Shown: positions 9,746 to 22,528, counted from the stretch's first letter. The stretch: 64,000 bases of DNA from Rossellomorea arthrocnemi (GCF_904424705.1 NZ_CAJGBF010000004.1:186001-250000), one strand, 5' to 3'. Notes: generated from the sequence alone by a model not told the origin. Made by a program: numbers and translations.

Positions 9746-10768
9746 ATGATTACGATATCAGATGTGAAAAAGATCTTTCATTCTAAATCAGGGCCGATTT
9801 CTGCCGTCGACGGCGTCAATATCGAAATCGCCGATGGAGAAATTTTTGGTGTGATTGGCTATAGTGGAGCAGGGAAAAGTACCCTGATTAGGATGCTCAA
9901 TGGACTTGAGGTTCCGACAAAAGGAATAGTGGATGTGAATGGACAGCTCGTTTCCAAAGTAAAAGGGAAAAAGCTTCGAGAGGCGAGACAGTCAATAGGC
10001 ATGATTTTCCAACATTTTAATCTCCTATGGTCCCGAACCGTTTTAGAAAATATTCAATTTCCATTAGAAATTGCCGGAGTTGCAAAAAAGGAGAGAGTCC
10101 GCAGAGCCACCGAATTATTGGAACTGGTTGGTTTACATGGAAGAGGCGACGCCTACCCGTCTCAGTTGAGCGGCGGACAGAAGCAAAGGGTTGGGATTGC
10201 AAGGTCCCTTGCGAATAACCCCAGTGTCCTACTATGTGATGAAGCGACTTCTGCATTAGATCCGCAAACAACCGATTCTATTCTTGATTTATTGGTGGAC
10301 ATTAATAAACGCTTAGGTCTGACCATCGTCCTGATCACCCATGAAATGCATGTGATCAAAAAGATTTGTCATCGTGTGGCGGTTATGGAACAAGGGAAAG
10401 TGGTAGAGCTGGGAGACGTCCTTGAAGTGTTCCGGAATCCTAAAGAGCAGGTGACAAAGCGATTTGTGAGAGAAGTATCTCAAGTCGATGAAACGGGTGA
10501 AACGTTGGATCACCTTTTAGCTCAGTATCCAGACGGGAAAGTGCTGAAATTCACATTTGTGGGTGAATCGACAGAGCAACCGCTCATTACCGGCTTGATC
10601 CGAAGATTCGACCTGGATGTCAATATCCTTCAAGGACAAATTTCCCAAACGCAAAAAGGGGCATACGGCACATTATTTGTCCATCTTGATGGAAAAGAAG
10701 AGACCATTCAGGCAGCCATTGCGTTCGCGGAGGAACAGATGGTCAAGGTGGAGGTGCACGGAGGATGA
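9746..10768 (+). CDS. metN: methionine ABC transporter ATP-binding protein MetN
   Basis: ATPase of the methionine importer, at the inner face of the membrane. Walker A is GYSGAGKST (38-46), the ABC signature is LSGGQKQR, and Walker B is VLLCDEATSALDP. The last 80 or so residues form the NIL domain that binds methionine for feedback inhibition. The 340-residue length is normal. ATG follows gaaggtggag. The stop codon overlaps the start of metP, indicating translational coupling. Control is by the SAM riboswitch upstream. Confidence 0.97.
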   Translation: MITISDVKKIFHSKSGPISAVDGVNIEIADGEIFGVIGYSGAGKSTLIRMLNGLEVPTKGIVDVNGQLVSKVKGKKLREARQSIGMIFQHFNLLWSRTVLENIQFPLEIAGVAKKERVRRATELLELVGLHGRGDAYPSQLSGGQKQRVGIARSLANNPSVLLCDEATSALDPQTTDSILDLLVDINKRLGLTIVLITHEMHVIKKICHRVAVMEQGKVVELGDVLEVFRNPKEQVTKRFVREVSQVDETGETLDHLLAQYPDGKVLKFTFVGESTEQPLITGLIRRFDLDVNILQGQISQTQKGAYGTLFVHLDGKEETIQAAIAFAEEQMVKVEVHGG

Positions 10769-11433
10769 TGGAAAATTTATTCCCTAATGTAGATTGGGTA
10801 AAGATGTGGGAAGCCACTACGGAAACTCTTTACATGACGGGCATGTCCGTACTGATTACATTTGTATTAGGCTTGGTTCTCGGGATACTGCTCTTTCTTA
10901 CTTCTAAGGAGAATTTATGGGAAAACAAACTCACTTATACGGTAACCAGTGCAGTAGTCAATGTGTTTCGCTCGATCCCGTTCATTATCCTGATTGTATT
11001 ATTGATTCCATTTACAAAATTTTTATTGGATACCATCCGTGGGGCCAACGCTGCACTCCCCGCATTAATTATCGGTGCTGCTCCATTTTATGCACGGATG
11101 GTTGAAATCGCCTTAAGAGAAGTGAACAAAGGTGTCATTGAAGCGGCTAAAGCAATGGGAGCAAGAACAAGCACGATTATCTGGAAAGTGCTTATTCCCG
11201 AATCTCTTCCGGCTTTGATCTCAGGGATAACCGTAACGGCGATTGCCCTTGTCGGATATACAGCCATGGCGGGTGTCATCGGTGCAGGAGGTTTAGGGAA
11301 CTTAGCCTATCTGGATGGATTTCAACGAAGCAGGGAAGATGTAACCCTTGCCGCAACCATCATGATTTTACTCATTGTGTTTTTGATTCAAATTATTGGT
11401 GATTTCTTTACAAATAAATTAGATAAACGATAA
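10765..11433 (+). CDS. metP: methionine ABC transporter permease MetP (MetI-type)
   Basis: Five-helix inner-membrane permease of the MetI family, 222 residues. The cytoplasmic EAA loop that docks to the ATPase reads EAAKAMGARTSTIIWKVLIP. Its ATG overlaps the metN stop by four bases (ATGA), and gcacggagg provides the ribosome site inside metN. It forms the channel between MetN and the lipoprotein MetQ. It corresponds to B. subtilis YusB/MetP. Confidence 0.96.
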   Translation: MMENLFPNVDWVKMWEATTETLYMTGMSVLITFVLGLVLGILLFLTSKENLWENKLTYTVTSAVVNVFRSIPFIILIVLLIPFTKFLLDTIRGANAALPALIIGAAPFYARMVEIALREVNKGVIEAAKAMGARTSTIIWKVLIPESLPALISGITVTAIALVGYTAMAGVIGAGGLGNLAYLDGFQRSREDVTLAATIMILLIVFLIQIIGDFFTNKLDKR

Positions 11434-11448
11434 GAGGAGAGAATGATT

Positions 11449-12273
11449 ATGAAAAAATGGTTAGCAGGAATGGTAGCAGCAACAAGTATCTTTGGTTTAG
11501 CAGCATGTGGGAGTGATTCAGGATCAGGAAGCAGCGACGAGAAGGAGTTAGTGGTAGGAGCATCAAATGTTCCTCATGCAGAAATCCTTGAAAAAGTTAA
11601 GCCGATTCTGGAAGAAGAAGGAATCGACCTGCAAATCGAAACGTATCAAGACTATATCCTTCCAAATAAAGACTTGGATAATGGTGATTTGGATGCGAAC
11701 TATTTCCAAACCGTACCTTATATGGATTTGCAAATGAAAGAGAACGAATATGATTTCGTCAATGCGGGAGGAATTCATATTGAGCCAATCGGTGTATACT
11801 CCAAAAAATACAAATCTCTTGAGGATCTCCCTGAAGGTGCGACGATCTTAATGAGCAACTCCGTATCCGATCATGGACGGATTCTTACATTATTGGAGAA
11901 AAAGGGTCTGATCACGTTGAAGGATGGAGTGGAAAATACACAGGCGCAACTGGAAGACATCGAAGAAAACCCAAAAAACCTGAAATTTGATTATGAGTAT
12001 GAAGCGGCTCTTCTTCCACAAATGTATGAAAACGAAGAAGGTGACGCGGTAGTAATTAACTCAAACTATGCCATTGATGCAGGCTTGAAGCCTCTGGAAG
12101 ACTCTATTGCCATTGAAGATAGCAACTCGCCTTATGTGAATGTGATTGCTGTGAACAAAGGTGATGAAAAGAAAGAGGAAGTAAAAGCGTTGGTTGAAGC
12201 ACTGCGCTCGAAAGAAATCCAGGACTTCATCAATGAAGAATGGGATGGGGCAGTAGTTCCGGTAACTGAATAA
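11449..12273 (+). CDS. metQ: methionine-binding lipoprotein MetQ
   Basis: Substrate-binding lipoprotein of the NlpA/MetQ family, anchored on the outer face of the membrane. A signal peptide ends in the lipobox LAAC (Cys20), followed by a Gly/Ser-rich linker and a VVGASNVPHAEILE opening typical of the family. ATG 11449 is used because aagaggagag is correctly spaced; an ATG at 11443 is too close. It is the last gene of metNPQ. No clear terminator follows. Confidence 0.96.
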   Translation: MKKWLAGMVAATSIFGLAACGSDSGSGSSDEKELVVGASNVPHAEILEKVKPILEEEGIDLQIETYQDYILPNKDLDNGDLDANYFQTVPYMDLQMKENEYDFVNAGGIHIEPIGVYSKKYKSLEDLPEGATILMSNSVSDHGRILTLLEKKGLITLKDGVENTQAQLEDIEENPKNLKFDYEYEAALLPQMYENEEGDAVVINSNYAIDAGLKPLEDSIAIEDSNSPYVNVIAVNKGDEKKEEVKALVEALRSKEIQDFINEEWDGAVVPVTE

Positions 12274-12532
12274 AAAAGCTCACTTTGCAGAGTTCATTGT
12301 ATCAATAAAGGAACTGCCAAGACTTTATCAATCAGTGGGTGCTAAATCGTGAAGGGATTTGCTCTGCTTACCGCAGGAGTCTACTAAGTTCCCTTTACCG
12401 TCTAAAACGAGATTTGTTCTTCTGATTTTTGTAGTATGAATATCCATTTGAGAAGCTAATATTAACCGCTCACAAATTTCGGGATACTGGTGAATATTTT
12501 TCTAATTAATAAGCACAGGCTCGGTAAGTTGA

Positions 12533-12599
12533 TTTCCGTTCCAGGTGCTCGACTCCTGCGGGAAATACGGGAAAGTTGAGACCCCGCAGGCATGCTTGA
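12533..12599 (+). repeat. dispersed palindromic repeat, partial copy (family B)
   Basis: Shares ccaggtgctcgactcctgcg, ggaaa and gagaccccgcagg with the fuller copy at 13721-13844 but stops after the first half. It lies in the 500-base gap between metQ and yurZ; the rest of that gap (12274-12532) shows no gene or recognisable element. Confidence 0.75.
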
Positions 12600-12652
12600 G
12601 TTGCACCCCTATTGTTGGACACCTCAACCAACACCCTACAACAATGTTTACG

Positions 12653-12684
12653 AAAAACCCGTTTCCAGATGAAACGGGTTTTTT
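12653..12684. terminator. bidirectional intrinsic terminator
   Basis: Stem aaaacccgtttc/gaaacgggtttt with loop cagat, an A run on the left and T run on the right. It could end readthrough from metNPQ. Confidence 0.8.
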
Positions 12685-12775
12685 GTATGATCATTCTGCA
12701 ATTTTTAACATATTCATTTCCAAATTGGCTCATACTATTTCCGATGAATCTATTTTAGAAATGGAGCTGGATGTA

Positions 12776-13141
12776 ATGCAGATGGAACCAAGAAATACTA
12801 CAGAAGCGGCCCTTCATGACTATAAAATGGGACTTGGAATTTTCACTGAAAAAATGCCTGAGCTTGCAGAGCAATATAATACGTTTACAGATCACTGCTT
12901 CAGAGAAGGAGTTCTCTCCAAAAAAGAGAAGCAGTTGATTGCACTTGGAATCAGCCTATATTCCCAGGATGAATATTGTATCATCTATCATACAAAAGGC
13001 TGCCTGGATCAAGGGTGCTCAGAAGAGGAAATACTGGAGGCAATCGGCGTGACAGCTGCATTCGGTGGCGGAGCAGTCATGAGCCAGGCAGTGACATTGG
13101 TACAGCAGTCGATTCAGGATTTGAATCAATTAAAGCAATAA
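12776..13141 (+). CDS. yurZ: carboxymuconolactone decarboxylase/AhpD-like protein YurZ
   Basis: A 121-residue helical protein of the CMD/AhpD superfamily, matching B. subtilis yurZ in position between metQ and the suf operon. The family's redox centre normally reads CxxCxxxH; here the region is DEYCIIYH, keeping the second Cys and the His but with Asp where the first Cys would be. The C-terminal FGGGAVM loop is typical. The start at ATG 12776 has ggag nine bases upstream; ATG 12761 is possible. The frame extends further upstream only through a repeat and a terminator. Function unknown. Confidence 0.8.
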   Translation: MQMEPRNTTEAALHDYKMGLGIFTEKMPELAEQYNTFTDHCFREGVLSKKEKQLIALGISLYSQDEYCIIYHTKGCLDQGCSEEEILEAIGVTAAFGGGAVMSQAVTLVQQSIQDLNQLKQ

Positions 13142-13360
13142 AAGCAAGGAGTCAGGTCGAGAGGGAGAAATCCTTCTCTTTTTTGTGAGGAAGGTTTTAG
13201 AGAACCTTCTTGTATGTATGAATATACGTTCGAACTAATTAAATTTCACCGTCGACCTATTATTTGGCAGTATAATGGCGGAATTTTGTGAAAACTTAAG
13301 GGTAGCTCCCGGGAATCAGGCTGAAGGATAAATTTCAGAAAAAATGCTGAAATACCGGTT

Positions 13361-13389
13361 TTGTCTTGTGAACGAGGGGGTAGTATAGT
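13361..13389 (+). promoter_or_regulatory. sigma-A-type promoter for the 66-residue gene
   Basis: TTGTCT (13361-13366), 17-base spacer, TATAGT (13384-13389), 31 bases before the start codon. Confidence 0.6.
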
Positions 13390-13420
13390 TGTAAAGTAAT
13401 TAAAAAACCGAAAGGAATGA

Positions 13421-13621
13421 TTGATTATCGACTCTCTTGATAGTATCTCGTACACAAGTGAAATGGAGAAAGCAATGCATGGAGCCCATGGGATTGGTTA
13501 TGAGGTGTACAAACGAAAGCATGATGTCAGGATGCAAGTAGAGAAGAAAAGAGAGCAGGACTATAAAGAAAGCCGAAGAATGATTGCAGCACTTGATCGC
13601 AGGGTGCACGCTAACATATAA
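13421..13621 (+). CDS. hypothetical 66-residue protein
   Basis: Small, strongly charged, helix-prone protein not recognised as any family. It is supported as a gene by context rather than homology: a promoter-like sequence at 13361-13389, aaagga five bases before a TTG start, and a terminator just after the stop. The middle (KRKHDVRMQVEKKREQDY) is probably an amphipathic helix. It lies alone between yurZ and the suf operon, where B. subtilis has no gene that I recall. Confidence 0.55.
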   Translation: MIIDSLDSISYTSEMEKAMHGAHGIGYEVYKRKHDVRMQVEKKREQDYKESRRMIAALDRRVHANI

Positions 13622-13636
13622 TAAGGAAGAAAAAAG

Positions 13637-13671
13637 AAAACCAGTGTAGACGATGCACTGGTTTTTTATTT
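13637..13671 (+). terminator. terminator of the 66-residue gene
   Basis: Stem aaccagtg/cactggtt followed by a T run. Confidence 0.85.
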
Positions 13672-13720
13672 TTTTAGAAGTAAAATTTGTGGTCATTTTA
13701 GGAAGATCAGACTTTGAAAA

Positions 13721-13844
13721 TTGATTGGAGCGGAAGGTGCTCGACTCCTGCGGGAAATGCTGGACAGGTGAGACCCCGCAGGGCGAAGCCTGAGGAGGCT
13801 CACCGCCAGCCCCGCGGAAAGCGAGCACCTGCAGCGGAAATCAA
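13721..13844. repeat. dispersed palindromic repeat, full copy (family B)
   Basis: About 124 bases with imperfect terminal inverted repeats (ends aggtgctcg and cgagcacct, extending to ttgatt/aatcaa). Internal complementary blocks are cctgcggg with ccccgcagg and gcctgaggaggctcacc. Related copies are at 12533, 34221 and 62688, the last two in opposite orientation and decayed. No coding capacity. The family occurs widely in Bacillaceae, from general knowledge; I cannot name it. Confidence 0.8.
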
Positions 13845-14026
13845 ACCACTCGCTATATGAAAAGCAAAAGTTCTCACATAGTCTACTTAAGAAAAACAGG
13901 TCTTAGACAACCTACATTTTCCCACCAGTTTTGGCCAACAATAGAAAGGGATTCTATCGTTCTTGTTAACATGAACTGACAACCTGAAAAAGTTGATAAT
14001 AGCTTTTATTTGTTATAAGATTGTAA

Positions 14027-14044
14027 TGAGAATAAATTGAGAAT
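14027..14044 (+). promoter_or_regulatory. possible metal-regulator site upstream of sufC
   Basis: Two direct TGAGAAT blocks (14027-14033, 14038-14044), the second followed by gATTA, resemble half-sites of the Fur-type 7-1-7 motif. The match is partial, so this is tentative. The remaining sequence 13845-14026 shows no other element. Confidence 0.25.
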
Positions 14045-14097
14045 GATTAAAGAATTATATTCTTAAATTCATTATAAAGTCACGGAGGTAAATACAC

Positions 14098-14883
14098 ATG
14101 GCAGGTTCTACTTTAACAATTAAAGATCTTCATGTTGAGATTGAAGGAAAGGAAATCCTGAAAGGGGTTAACCTTGAAATTAAAGGTGGAGAGATCCACG
14201 CAGTAATGGGACCAAATGGTACAGGTAAATCAACTTTATCTTCTGCTATTATGGGGCATCCAAAGTATGAAGTGACAAAAGGAAGCATTCACTTCGACGG
14301 GGAAGATGTCCTTGAAATGGAAGTGGATGAGCGCGCCAGGGTGGGCCTATTCCTTGCAATGCAGTATCCAAGTGAAATCAGCGGTGTAACGAACGCAGAC
14401 TTCTTACGTTCAGCAATTAATAGCCGTCGCGAAGAAGGCGAAGAAATTTCTCTTATGAAATTTATCCGCAAGATGGATTCTGAAATGGAATACCTTGAGA
14501 TGGATCCGGATATGGCTCAACGTTACCTAAACGAAGGATTCTCAGGCGGAGAGAAGAAACGTAATGAAATCCTTCAACTAATGTTGATCCAACCAAAGAT
14601 CGCCATTCTTGATGAGATTGATTCAGGTCTTGATATCGATGCACTTAAAGTTGTATCTAAAGGAATCAACAAAATGCGTGGGGAAGATTTCGGTTGCTTA
14701 ATCATCACTCACTATCAACGCCTTCTTAACTACATCACACCTGATCACGTTCACGTTATGATGCAGGGACGCATTGTGAAATCAGGCGGCGAAGAATTAG
14801 CGCAGCGCCTTGAAGCAGAAGGATATGACTGGATTAAAGAAGAGCTGGGAATCAAAGACGAAACTGTTGGCCAAGAAGCGTAA
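14098..14883 (+). CDS. sufC: Fe-S cluster assembly ATPase SufC
   Basis: ABC-type ATPase of the SUF scaffold complex SufBC2D, cytosolic. Walker A is GPNGTGKST (38-46), the signature is FSGGEKKR, and Walker B is IAILDEIDSGLD, the form typical of SufC. The 261 residues are full length. ATG follows cacggaggt. It heads sufC-sufD-sufS-sufU-sufB, the standard Firmicute order and the likely essential Fe-S assembly route here. Genes for later-acting carriers (yutI, yutM) occur further along the window. Confidence 0.98.
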   Translation: MAGSTLTIKDLHVEIEGKEILKGVNLEIKGGEIHAVMGPNGTGKSTLSSAIMGHPKYEVTKGSIHFDGEDVLEMEVDERARVGLFLAMQYPSEISGVTNADFLRSAINSRREEGEEISLMKFIRKMDSEMEYLEMDPDMAQRYLNEGFSGGEKKRNEILQLMLIQPKIAILDEIDSGLDIDALKVVSKGINKMRGEDFGCLIITHYQRLLNYITPDHVHVMMQGRIVKSGGEELAQRLEAEGYDWIKEELGIKDETVGQEA

Positions 14884-14900
14884 GTGTTAGGGGGATGAAA

Positions 14901-17870
<2,970 letters not shown>

Positions 17871-17908
17871 GCTCTTCTCCTACTCTAATTAAGAATGGAG
17901 GAATCAAC

Positions 17909-19306
17909 ATGGCAAAGAAAATGCCTGAGATCGGAGATTATAAATACGGTTTTAGCGATAAAGACGTATCGATTTTCCGTTCTAAACGTGGTTTGACGAG
18001 AGAAATCGTTGAAGAAATTTCTCGTATGAAAGATGAGCCTAAGTGGATGCTTGATTTCCGTTTGAAGTCACTGGAGCATTTTTATAATATGTCTATGCCT
18101 CAATGGGGCGGAGACATGCAGGAACTGAACTTTGATGAGATCACATACTATGTGAAGCCTTCTGAAAGATCAGAACGCAGCTGGGATGAAGTACCTGAAG
18201 AGATCAAACAGACGTTTGATAAACTAGGTATTCCGGAAGCTGAGCAAAAGTATCTTGCAGGGGTTTCTGCTCAATATGAGTCAGAGGTTGTATACCACAA
18301 CATGCAATCGGATCTTGAAGACATGGGGATTGTTTTCAAAGACACAGATTCTGCTTTGAAAGAAAATGAAGAGCTTTTCCGTGAGCACTGGGCGAAGGTT
18401 ATTCCTCCTACGGATAACAAATTTGCTGCCCTTAACTCAGCGGTTTGGTCCGGTGGATCTTTCATCTATGTTCCTAAAGGAATCAAGGTGGATACACCAC
18501 TTCAAGCTTATTTCCGTATTAACTCAGAAAACATGGGTCAATTCGAGCGTACGCTGATCATCGTAGACGAAGGCGCAAGTGTTCATTATGTAGAGGGTTG
18601 TACAGCACCGGTTTACACAACAAATTCACTTCACTCTGCAGTCGTTGAAATCATTATCAAGAAAGATGCGTACTGCCGTTATACGACGATTCAAAACTGG
18701 GCGAACAACGTGTTCAACCTTGTTACGAAGCGTGCGGTATGTGAAGCGAACGCAACGATGGAATGGGTAGATGGAAACATCGGTTCGAAATTAACGATGA
18801 AATATCCTGCTGTCATCCTTAAAGGGGAAGGTGCCCGTGGTATGACGCTTTCCATCGCTTTAGCAGGTAAAGGTCAGCACCAGGATGCCGGAGCGAAAAT
18901 GATTCACCTGGCACCTAACACCTCTTCTACTATCGTTTCGAAGTCTATTTCCAAGCATGGTGGTAAAGTTACGTACCGTGGAATTGTACACTTTGGACGT
19001 AAAGCGGAAGGCGCACGCTCCAATATTGAGTGCGATACGCTGATTATGGATAATCAGTCGACTTCTGATACGATCCCTTACAACGAAATTCTGAACGATA
19101 ATATCTCGTTAGAACACGAAGCGAAGGTTTCAAAAGTATCAGAAGAACAATTATTCTACCTAATGAGCCGCGGTATTTCAGAAGAAGAAGCAACAGAAAT
19201 GATCGTAATGGGCTTCATCGAGCCATTTACGAAAGAACTTCCTATGGAATACGCAGTTGAAATGAACCGCCTGATCAAGTTCGAAATGGAAGGTTCAATC
19301 GGATAA
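17909..19306 (+). CDS. sufB: Fe-S cluster assembly protein SufB
   Basis: Main scaffold subunit of SufBC2D on which the nascent cluster is built. With the ATG at 17909 (after aatggagg) the protein is 465 residues, the same as B. subtilis SufB. The beta-helix ends in the conserved [16 protein letters not shown] and [19 protein letters not shown]. The frame stays open upstream into sufU, but there is no ribosome site there. Last gene of the operon, closed by a strong terminator. Confidence 0.98.
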   Translation: MAKKMPEIGDYKYGFSDKDVSIFRSKRGLTREIVEEISRMKDEPKWMLDFRLKSLEHFYNMSMPQWGGDMQELNFDEITYYVKPSERSERSWDEVPEEIKQTFDKLGIPEAEQKYLAGVSAQYESEVVYHNMQSDLEDMGIVFKDTDSALKENEELFREHWAKVIPPTDNKFAALNSAVWSGGSFIYVPKGIKVDTPLQAYFRINSENMGQFERTLIIVDEGASVHYVEGCTAPVYTTNSLHSAVVEIIIKKDAYCRYTTIQNWANNVFNLVTKRAVCEANATMEWVDGNIGSKLTMKYPAVILKGEGARGMTLSIALAGKGQHQDAGAKMIHLAPNTSSTIVSKSISKHGGKVTYRGIVHFGRKAEGARSNIECDTLIMDNQSTSDTIPYNEILNDNISLEHEAKVSKVSEEQLFYLMSRGISEEEATEMIVMGFIEPFTKELPMEYAVEMNRLIKFEMEGSIG

Positions 19307-19315
19307 TATATCCTT

Positions 19316-19352
19316 AAAACTCCCCTGATGCTTCATCAGGGGAGTTTTTTTA
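19316..19352 (+). terminator. terminator of sufCDSUB
   Basis: Stem aactcccctgatg/catcaggggagtt followed by seven T. Confidence 0.95.
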
Positions 19353-19453
19353 TCCTAAAAAACCACGATTCTTTCTACATGAAACCTAACATAAGAATTT
19401 CCATTTCCCTTATGATAAAATGGACATGTTCATAATAAAGTGGGTGATTGCGG

Positions 19454-20296
19454 ATGATATACATAGGTGTAACAGGCTGGGGAGATCATGATACCCTTTA
19501 TGAAAATGTTTCCCCAAGAGACAAACTAAAAGAATATGGTGCACATTTTCCCATCGTCGAGGTAGACACAACTTTTTACGCCGTTCAGCCTATTCGAAAT
19601 GCTGAAAAATGGGTGAGGGAAACGCCGGAAGACTTTTCTTTTATTGTGAAAGCCTACCAGGGAATGACAGGACATCAGCGGGGAGAGATACCCTTTGATT
19701 CAAGGGACGAAATGTTCAAAGCATTTAAAGATTCCCTTACCCCGTACATAGAAGCAGGAAAACTGGCGATGGTCCTTCTTCAGTTCCCTCCATGGTACGA
19801 TTGTAAAAAGGAGAATGTCGACTATATCCGGTATTGCAGGGAGCAATTGAAAGATTTGCCTCTATCACTGGAGTTCCGGCATCAAAGCTGGTTCAGGCCG
19901 CAATTTCGGGACAAGACCTTAACCTTTATGAAAAAGGAAGAATGGATCCACAGCATTTGTGATGAACCTCAAGCAGGCGAGGGGTCGGTGCCCCGTGTGT
20001 TGGAGGCCACTCACAAGAAGGCGACACTTATACGTTTTCACGGCAGGAATCTGTATGGATGGAATAAACCAAATGGTGAGAATTGGCGCGAGGTACGCTA
20101 TTTATATCGTTATAATCGTGCTGAGCTGGAAGAATGGATCCCCCATATTCATCATTTGCACAAAGCTTCTGAGGATATTTATATTCTCTTTAACAATAAT
20201 TCAGGTGGAGACGCGGCTGATAACGCGAAAGACCTGATTGATTTATTGGGACTTGAGTATGGTGGGCTTGCCCCAAAACAACTAGATTTATTTTAG
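19454..20296 (+). CDS. yunF: DUF72 family protein YunF
   Basis: A 280-residue TIM-barrel-like protein of the DUF72 family, nearly collinear with B. subtilis YunF (start IYIGVTGWGDHD). The conserved segments VDTTFYA, FSFIVKAYQ, LLQFPPW, LSLEFRHQSWF and LFNNNSGGDAADNA are all present. ATG 19454 is seven bases after gggtg; a TTG six bases earlier is unlikely. Enzyme activity is unknown. It begins the yunFEDC block. Confidence 0.9.
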   Translation: MIYIGVTGWGDHDTLYENVSPRDKLKEYGAHFPIVEVDTTFYAVQPIRNAEKWVRETPEDFSFIVKAYQGMTGHQRGEIPFDSRDEMFKAFKDSLTPYIEAGKLAMVLLQFPPWYDCKKENVDYIRYCREQLKDLPLSLEFRHQSWFRPQFRDKTLTFMKKEEWIHSICDEPQAGEGSVPRVLEATHKKATLIRFHGRNLYGWNKPNGENWREVRYLYRYNRAELEEWIPHIHHLHKASEDIYILFNNNSGGDAADNAKDLIDLLGLEYGGLAPKQLDLF

Positions 20297-20317
20297 CTGA
20301 CAGGAGATGAAAGCCCG

Positions 20318-21142
20318 ATGGAGTGGATTGTTCTTCTATCAATTGGTCTTTTAGCAGGAGCAATAGGTGCCCTGGTAGGTTTAGGCGGGGGTGTGATCGT
20401 TGTACCTGCCTTGATCTATTTTGGTTCATATACAAGCTTGATAGATGGGATGAACCCCCAGACCGCGGTGGGGACTTCTTTAGTCATTATGATCTTCACA
20501 GGGTTATCCTCCACCCTTGCGTACTTAAAGCACAAAACCGTCGATTATAAAAGCGGTTTGATTTTCTTTGCAGGGAGCGGACCGGGTTCCATAGTGGGTG
20601 CTTGGGTGAACAAAGGGTTAAATATGGAAAGCTTTAATCTTTATTTCGGTATTTTTATGATATTGATCGCAGTCATTCTAATGGTTCGGAACAAATTAAA
20701 GCCCATTGAAAAATTCAGGAATGCTTCTTTTCAACGGGAGTTCATTGATCCGAGTGGAGAAACTTTCCGATACGGATACCCTCCTTTATTAGGTGGAGCC
20801 ATTGCCTTTGTCGTCGGATTTACATCCGGCCTGTTCGGCATTGGCGGAGGGTCATTGATGGTCCCTGCCATGATTCTGATCTTCCTGTTTCCACCCCATG
20901 TGGCTGTGGCAACGTCCATGTTTATGATTTTTTTATCGGCAATGGTGAGCTCGGGGACACACGTCCTGTTTGGGAATGTGAAATGGCTTTATGCTCTGGC
21001 TCTCATTCCCGGAGCCTGGATCGGGGCGAAACTCGGAGCATATGTCAATACGAAACTCGAGTCAAAGGTATTGGTGAGTGTATTGCGCATCATTTTAATA
21101 ATAATTGGAATTCGATTGATTTATCAAGGAATGACAGGATGA
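20318..21142 (+). CDS. yunE: TauE/SafE family sulfite exporter-like permease YunE
   Basis: Integral membrane protein of 274 residues in the TSUP (TauE/SafE) family, with two homologous halves. Glycine-rich motifs repeat in each half: GALVGLGGGVIVVPALI near the start and GLFGIGGGSLMVPAMI near residue 180. Seven or eight membrane helices are expected. Family members move sulfite, sulfoacetate or similar organosulfur anions; the substrate here is not known. It lies 21 bases after yunF. Confidence 0.88.
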   Translation: MEWIVLLSIGLLAGAIGALVGLGGGVIVVPALIYFGSYTSLIDGMNPQTAVGTSLVIMIFTGLSSTLAYLKHKTVDYKSGLIFFAGSGPGSIVGAWVNKGLNMESFNLYFGIFMILIAVILMVRNKLKPIEKFRNASFQREFIDPSGETFRYGYPPLLGGAIAFVVGFTSGLFGIGGGSLMVPAMILIFLFPPHVAVATSMFMIFLSAMVSSGTHVLFGNVKWLYALALIPGAWIGAKLGAYVNTKLESKVLVSVLRIILIIIGIRLIYQGMTG

Positions 21143-21175
21143 GGATGACATACCTCCAATAGGAGTGAACGATTT

Positions 21176-22528
21176 ATGAGAGAAACCATTCATATATATC
21201 ATACGAACGATCTTCACAGTCATTTTGAGCATTGGCCCAGAATAAGAGACTTTTTGAAGCAGAGAAAAAAGCAACATGTAAGGAAAGGGGAACCTGTGTA
21301 TCTTTTCGATATCGGGGATCATGTGGACCGCTCTCATCCATTGAGTGAAGCGACGTTAGGGAAAGGGAATGTTGAATTATTAAATGAAGCCGGATTTGAT
21401 GCCGTCACCATTGGAAACAATGAAGGAATCACATTGGATTATGATGATTTAAATCGTCTATATGATGGAGCCCGATTTGATGTGATTGTAGGGAACCTGT
21501 TGAATCGAACTTCCCGCCGTCCTAGTTGGTTGGAAACGCAACGGATTTATCAGACCGGCAGTGGCATGAGAATCGGGGTCATTGGTTTAACCGCCTACTT
21601 CAAACCCTTTTACGAAGCCCTCGGCTGGAACATCACCCCCCCAATGGAGGAACTGGAGATATTAGTTCGAGAGCTTCATCCCCACGTGGACATTATGATC
21701 CTCCTTTCCCATTTAGGAATCAGGGATGATGAGATGATCGGGGAGCAATTCCCGGAAATAGACGTTATTCTAGGCGCTCATACCCACCATGTTTTACCTA
21801 GTGGGAAAGAGGTGAACGGCACCATGCTGGGTGCTGCAGGAAAATATGGTCACTTTGTCGGCCATATGATGATTGAGGTGGATACTGCCACTAAACAAAT
21901 TGTAAACAAAAGGGCACTCCTTTATGATCAGGATGAACTCCCCTCTGTTGATAAGGAGGAGGAAGAAATAGAGCAATGGATCAGGAAAGGGGAGGAGTTA
22001 TTAAAGCATGAAATAACACAGCTGACAAGTTCCTACCTTGTTGATTGGTATCAGCCATCCACCCTTCCTGAATTGCTTAGTGATGCTCTTTTAGAGTGGT
22101 GCGGGGCTGATTGCGGTTTCCTAAATTCAGGTCTTCTTATGGATGGACTTCATGAAGGAGTGGTGACCAGGCAGGATTTGCATCGAATCCTTCCCCACCC
22201 CATTAACCCTTGCATGATCCGGATGAAGGGAGCTGAGCTGAAAGAAATCATTAAGCAGACTCTTAATGAAGACTGGCCACATCTTGAAGTGAAAGGACTT
22301 GGCTTCAGGGGGAAAGTGATGGGGAGTTTCGTATATTCGAATATTCATTTCAAAGATCATAATATCTTCATTGGTAACGGTCTGATCGAGTCTGAAAAAA
22401 TGTACACCCTTGCCCTGCCGGATATGTTCACATTCGGTCATTTCTTTCCAGACCTGCAAAGGCTCGAGAAGAAGTACTTCATGCCGGAGTTTTTACGGGA
22501 TGTCCTCGAGTGGAAATTAAAAAAGTAA
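21176..22528 (+). CDS. yunD: metallophosphoesterase/5'-nucleotidase family protein YunD
   Basis: A 450-residue two-domain enzyme of the UshA/5'-nucleotidase class. The metal-binding N-terminal domain shows HTNDLHSHFE, FDIGDHVD, TIGNNEGI, LLSHLGIRDDE and GAHTHH. The C-terminal domain shows FLNSGLL and PHPINPCMIRMKGAELKEI. There is no signal peptide, so it is probably cytosolic, unlike the secreted members. It belongs with yunE and yunC in a block conserved with B. subtilis. Physiological substrate unknown. Confidence 0.88.
   Translation: MRETIHIYHTNDLHSHFEHWPRIRDFLKQRKKQHVRKGEPVYLFDIGDHVDRSHPLSEATLGKGNVELLNEAGFDAVTIGNNEGITLDYDDLNRLYDGARFDVIVGNLLNRTSRRPSWLETQRIYQTGSGMRIGVIGLTAYFKPFYEALGWNITPPMEELEILVRELHPHVDIMILLSHLGIRDDEMIGEQFPEIDVILGAHTHHVLPSGKEVNGTMLGAAGKYGHFVGHMMIEVDTATKQIVNKRALLYDQDELPSVDKEEEEIEQWIRKGEELLKHEITQLTSSYLVDWYQPSTLPELLSDALLEWCGADCGFLNSGLLMDGLHEGVVTRQDLHRILPHPINPCMIRMKGAELKEIIKQTLNEDWPHLEVKGLGFRGKVMGSFVYSNIHFKDHNIFIGNGLIESEKMYTLALPDMFTFGHFFPDLQRLEKKYFMPEFLRDVLEWKLKK

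Noticed and set aside
12545..12775. N-terminal extension of the YurZ frame
   Set aside because: It crosses a family B repeat and a terminator; the good ribosome site is at 12763.
12776..13141. YurZ as an active AhpD-type peroxidase partner
   Set aside because: The first Cys of the CxxC pair is replaced by Asp, so the standard redox pair is missing.
14027..14044. Confident Fur box for the suf operon
   Set aside because: Only one arm fits the 7-1-7 motif well; kept as a low-confidence site only.
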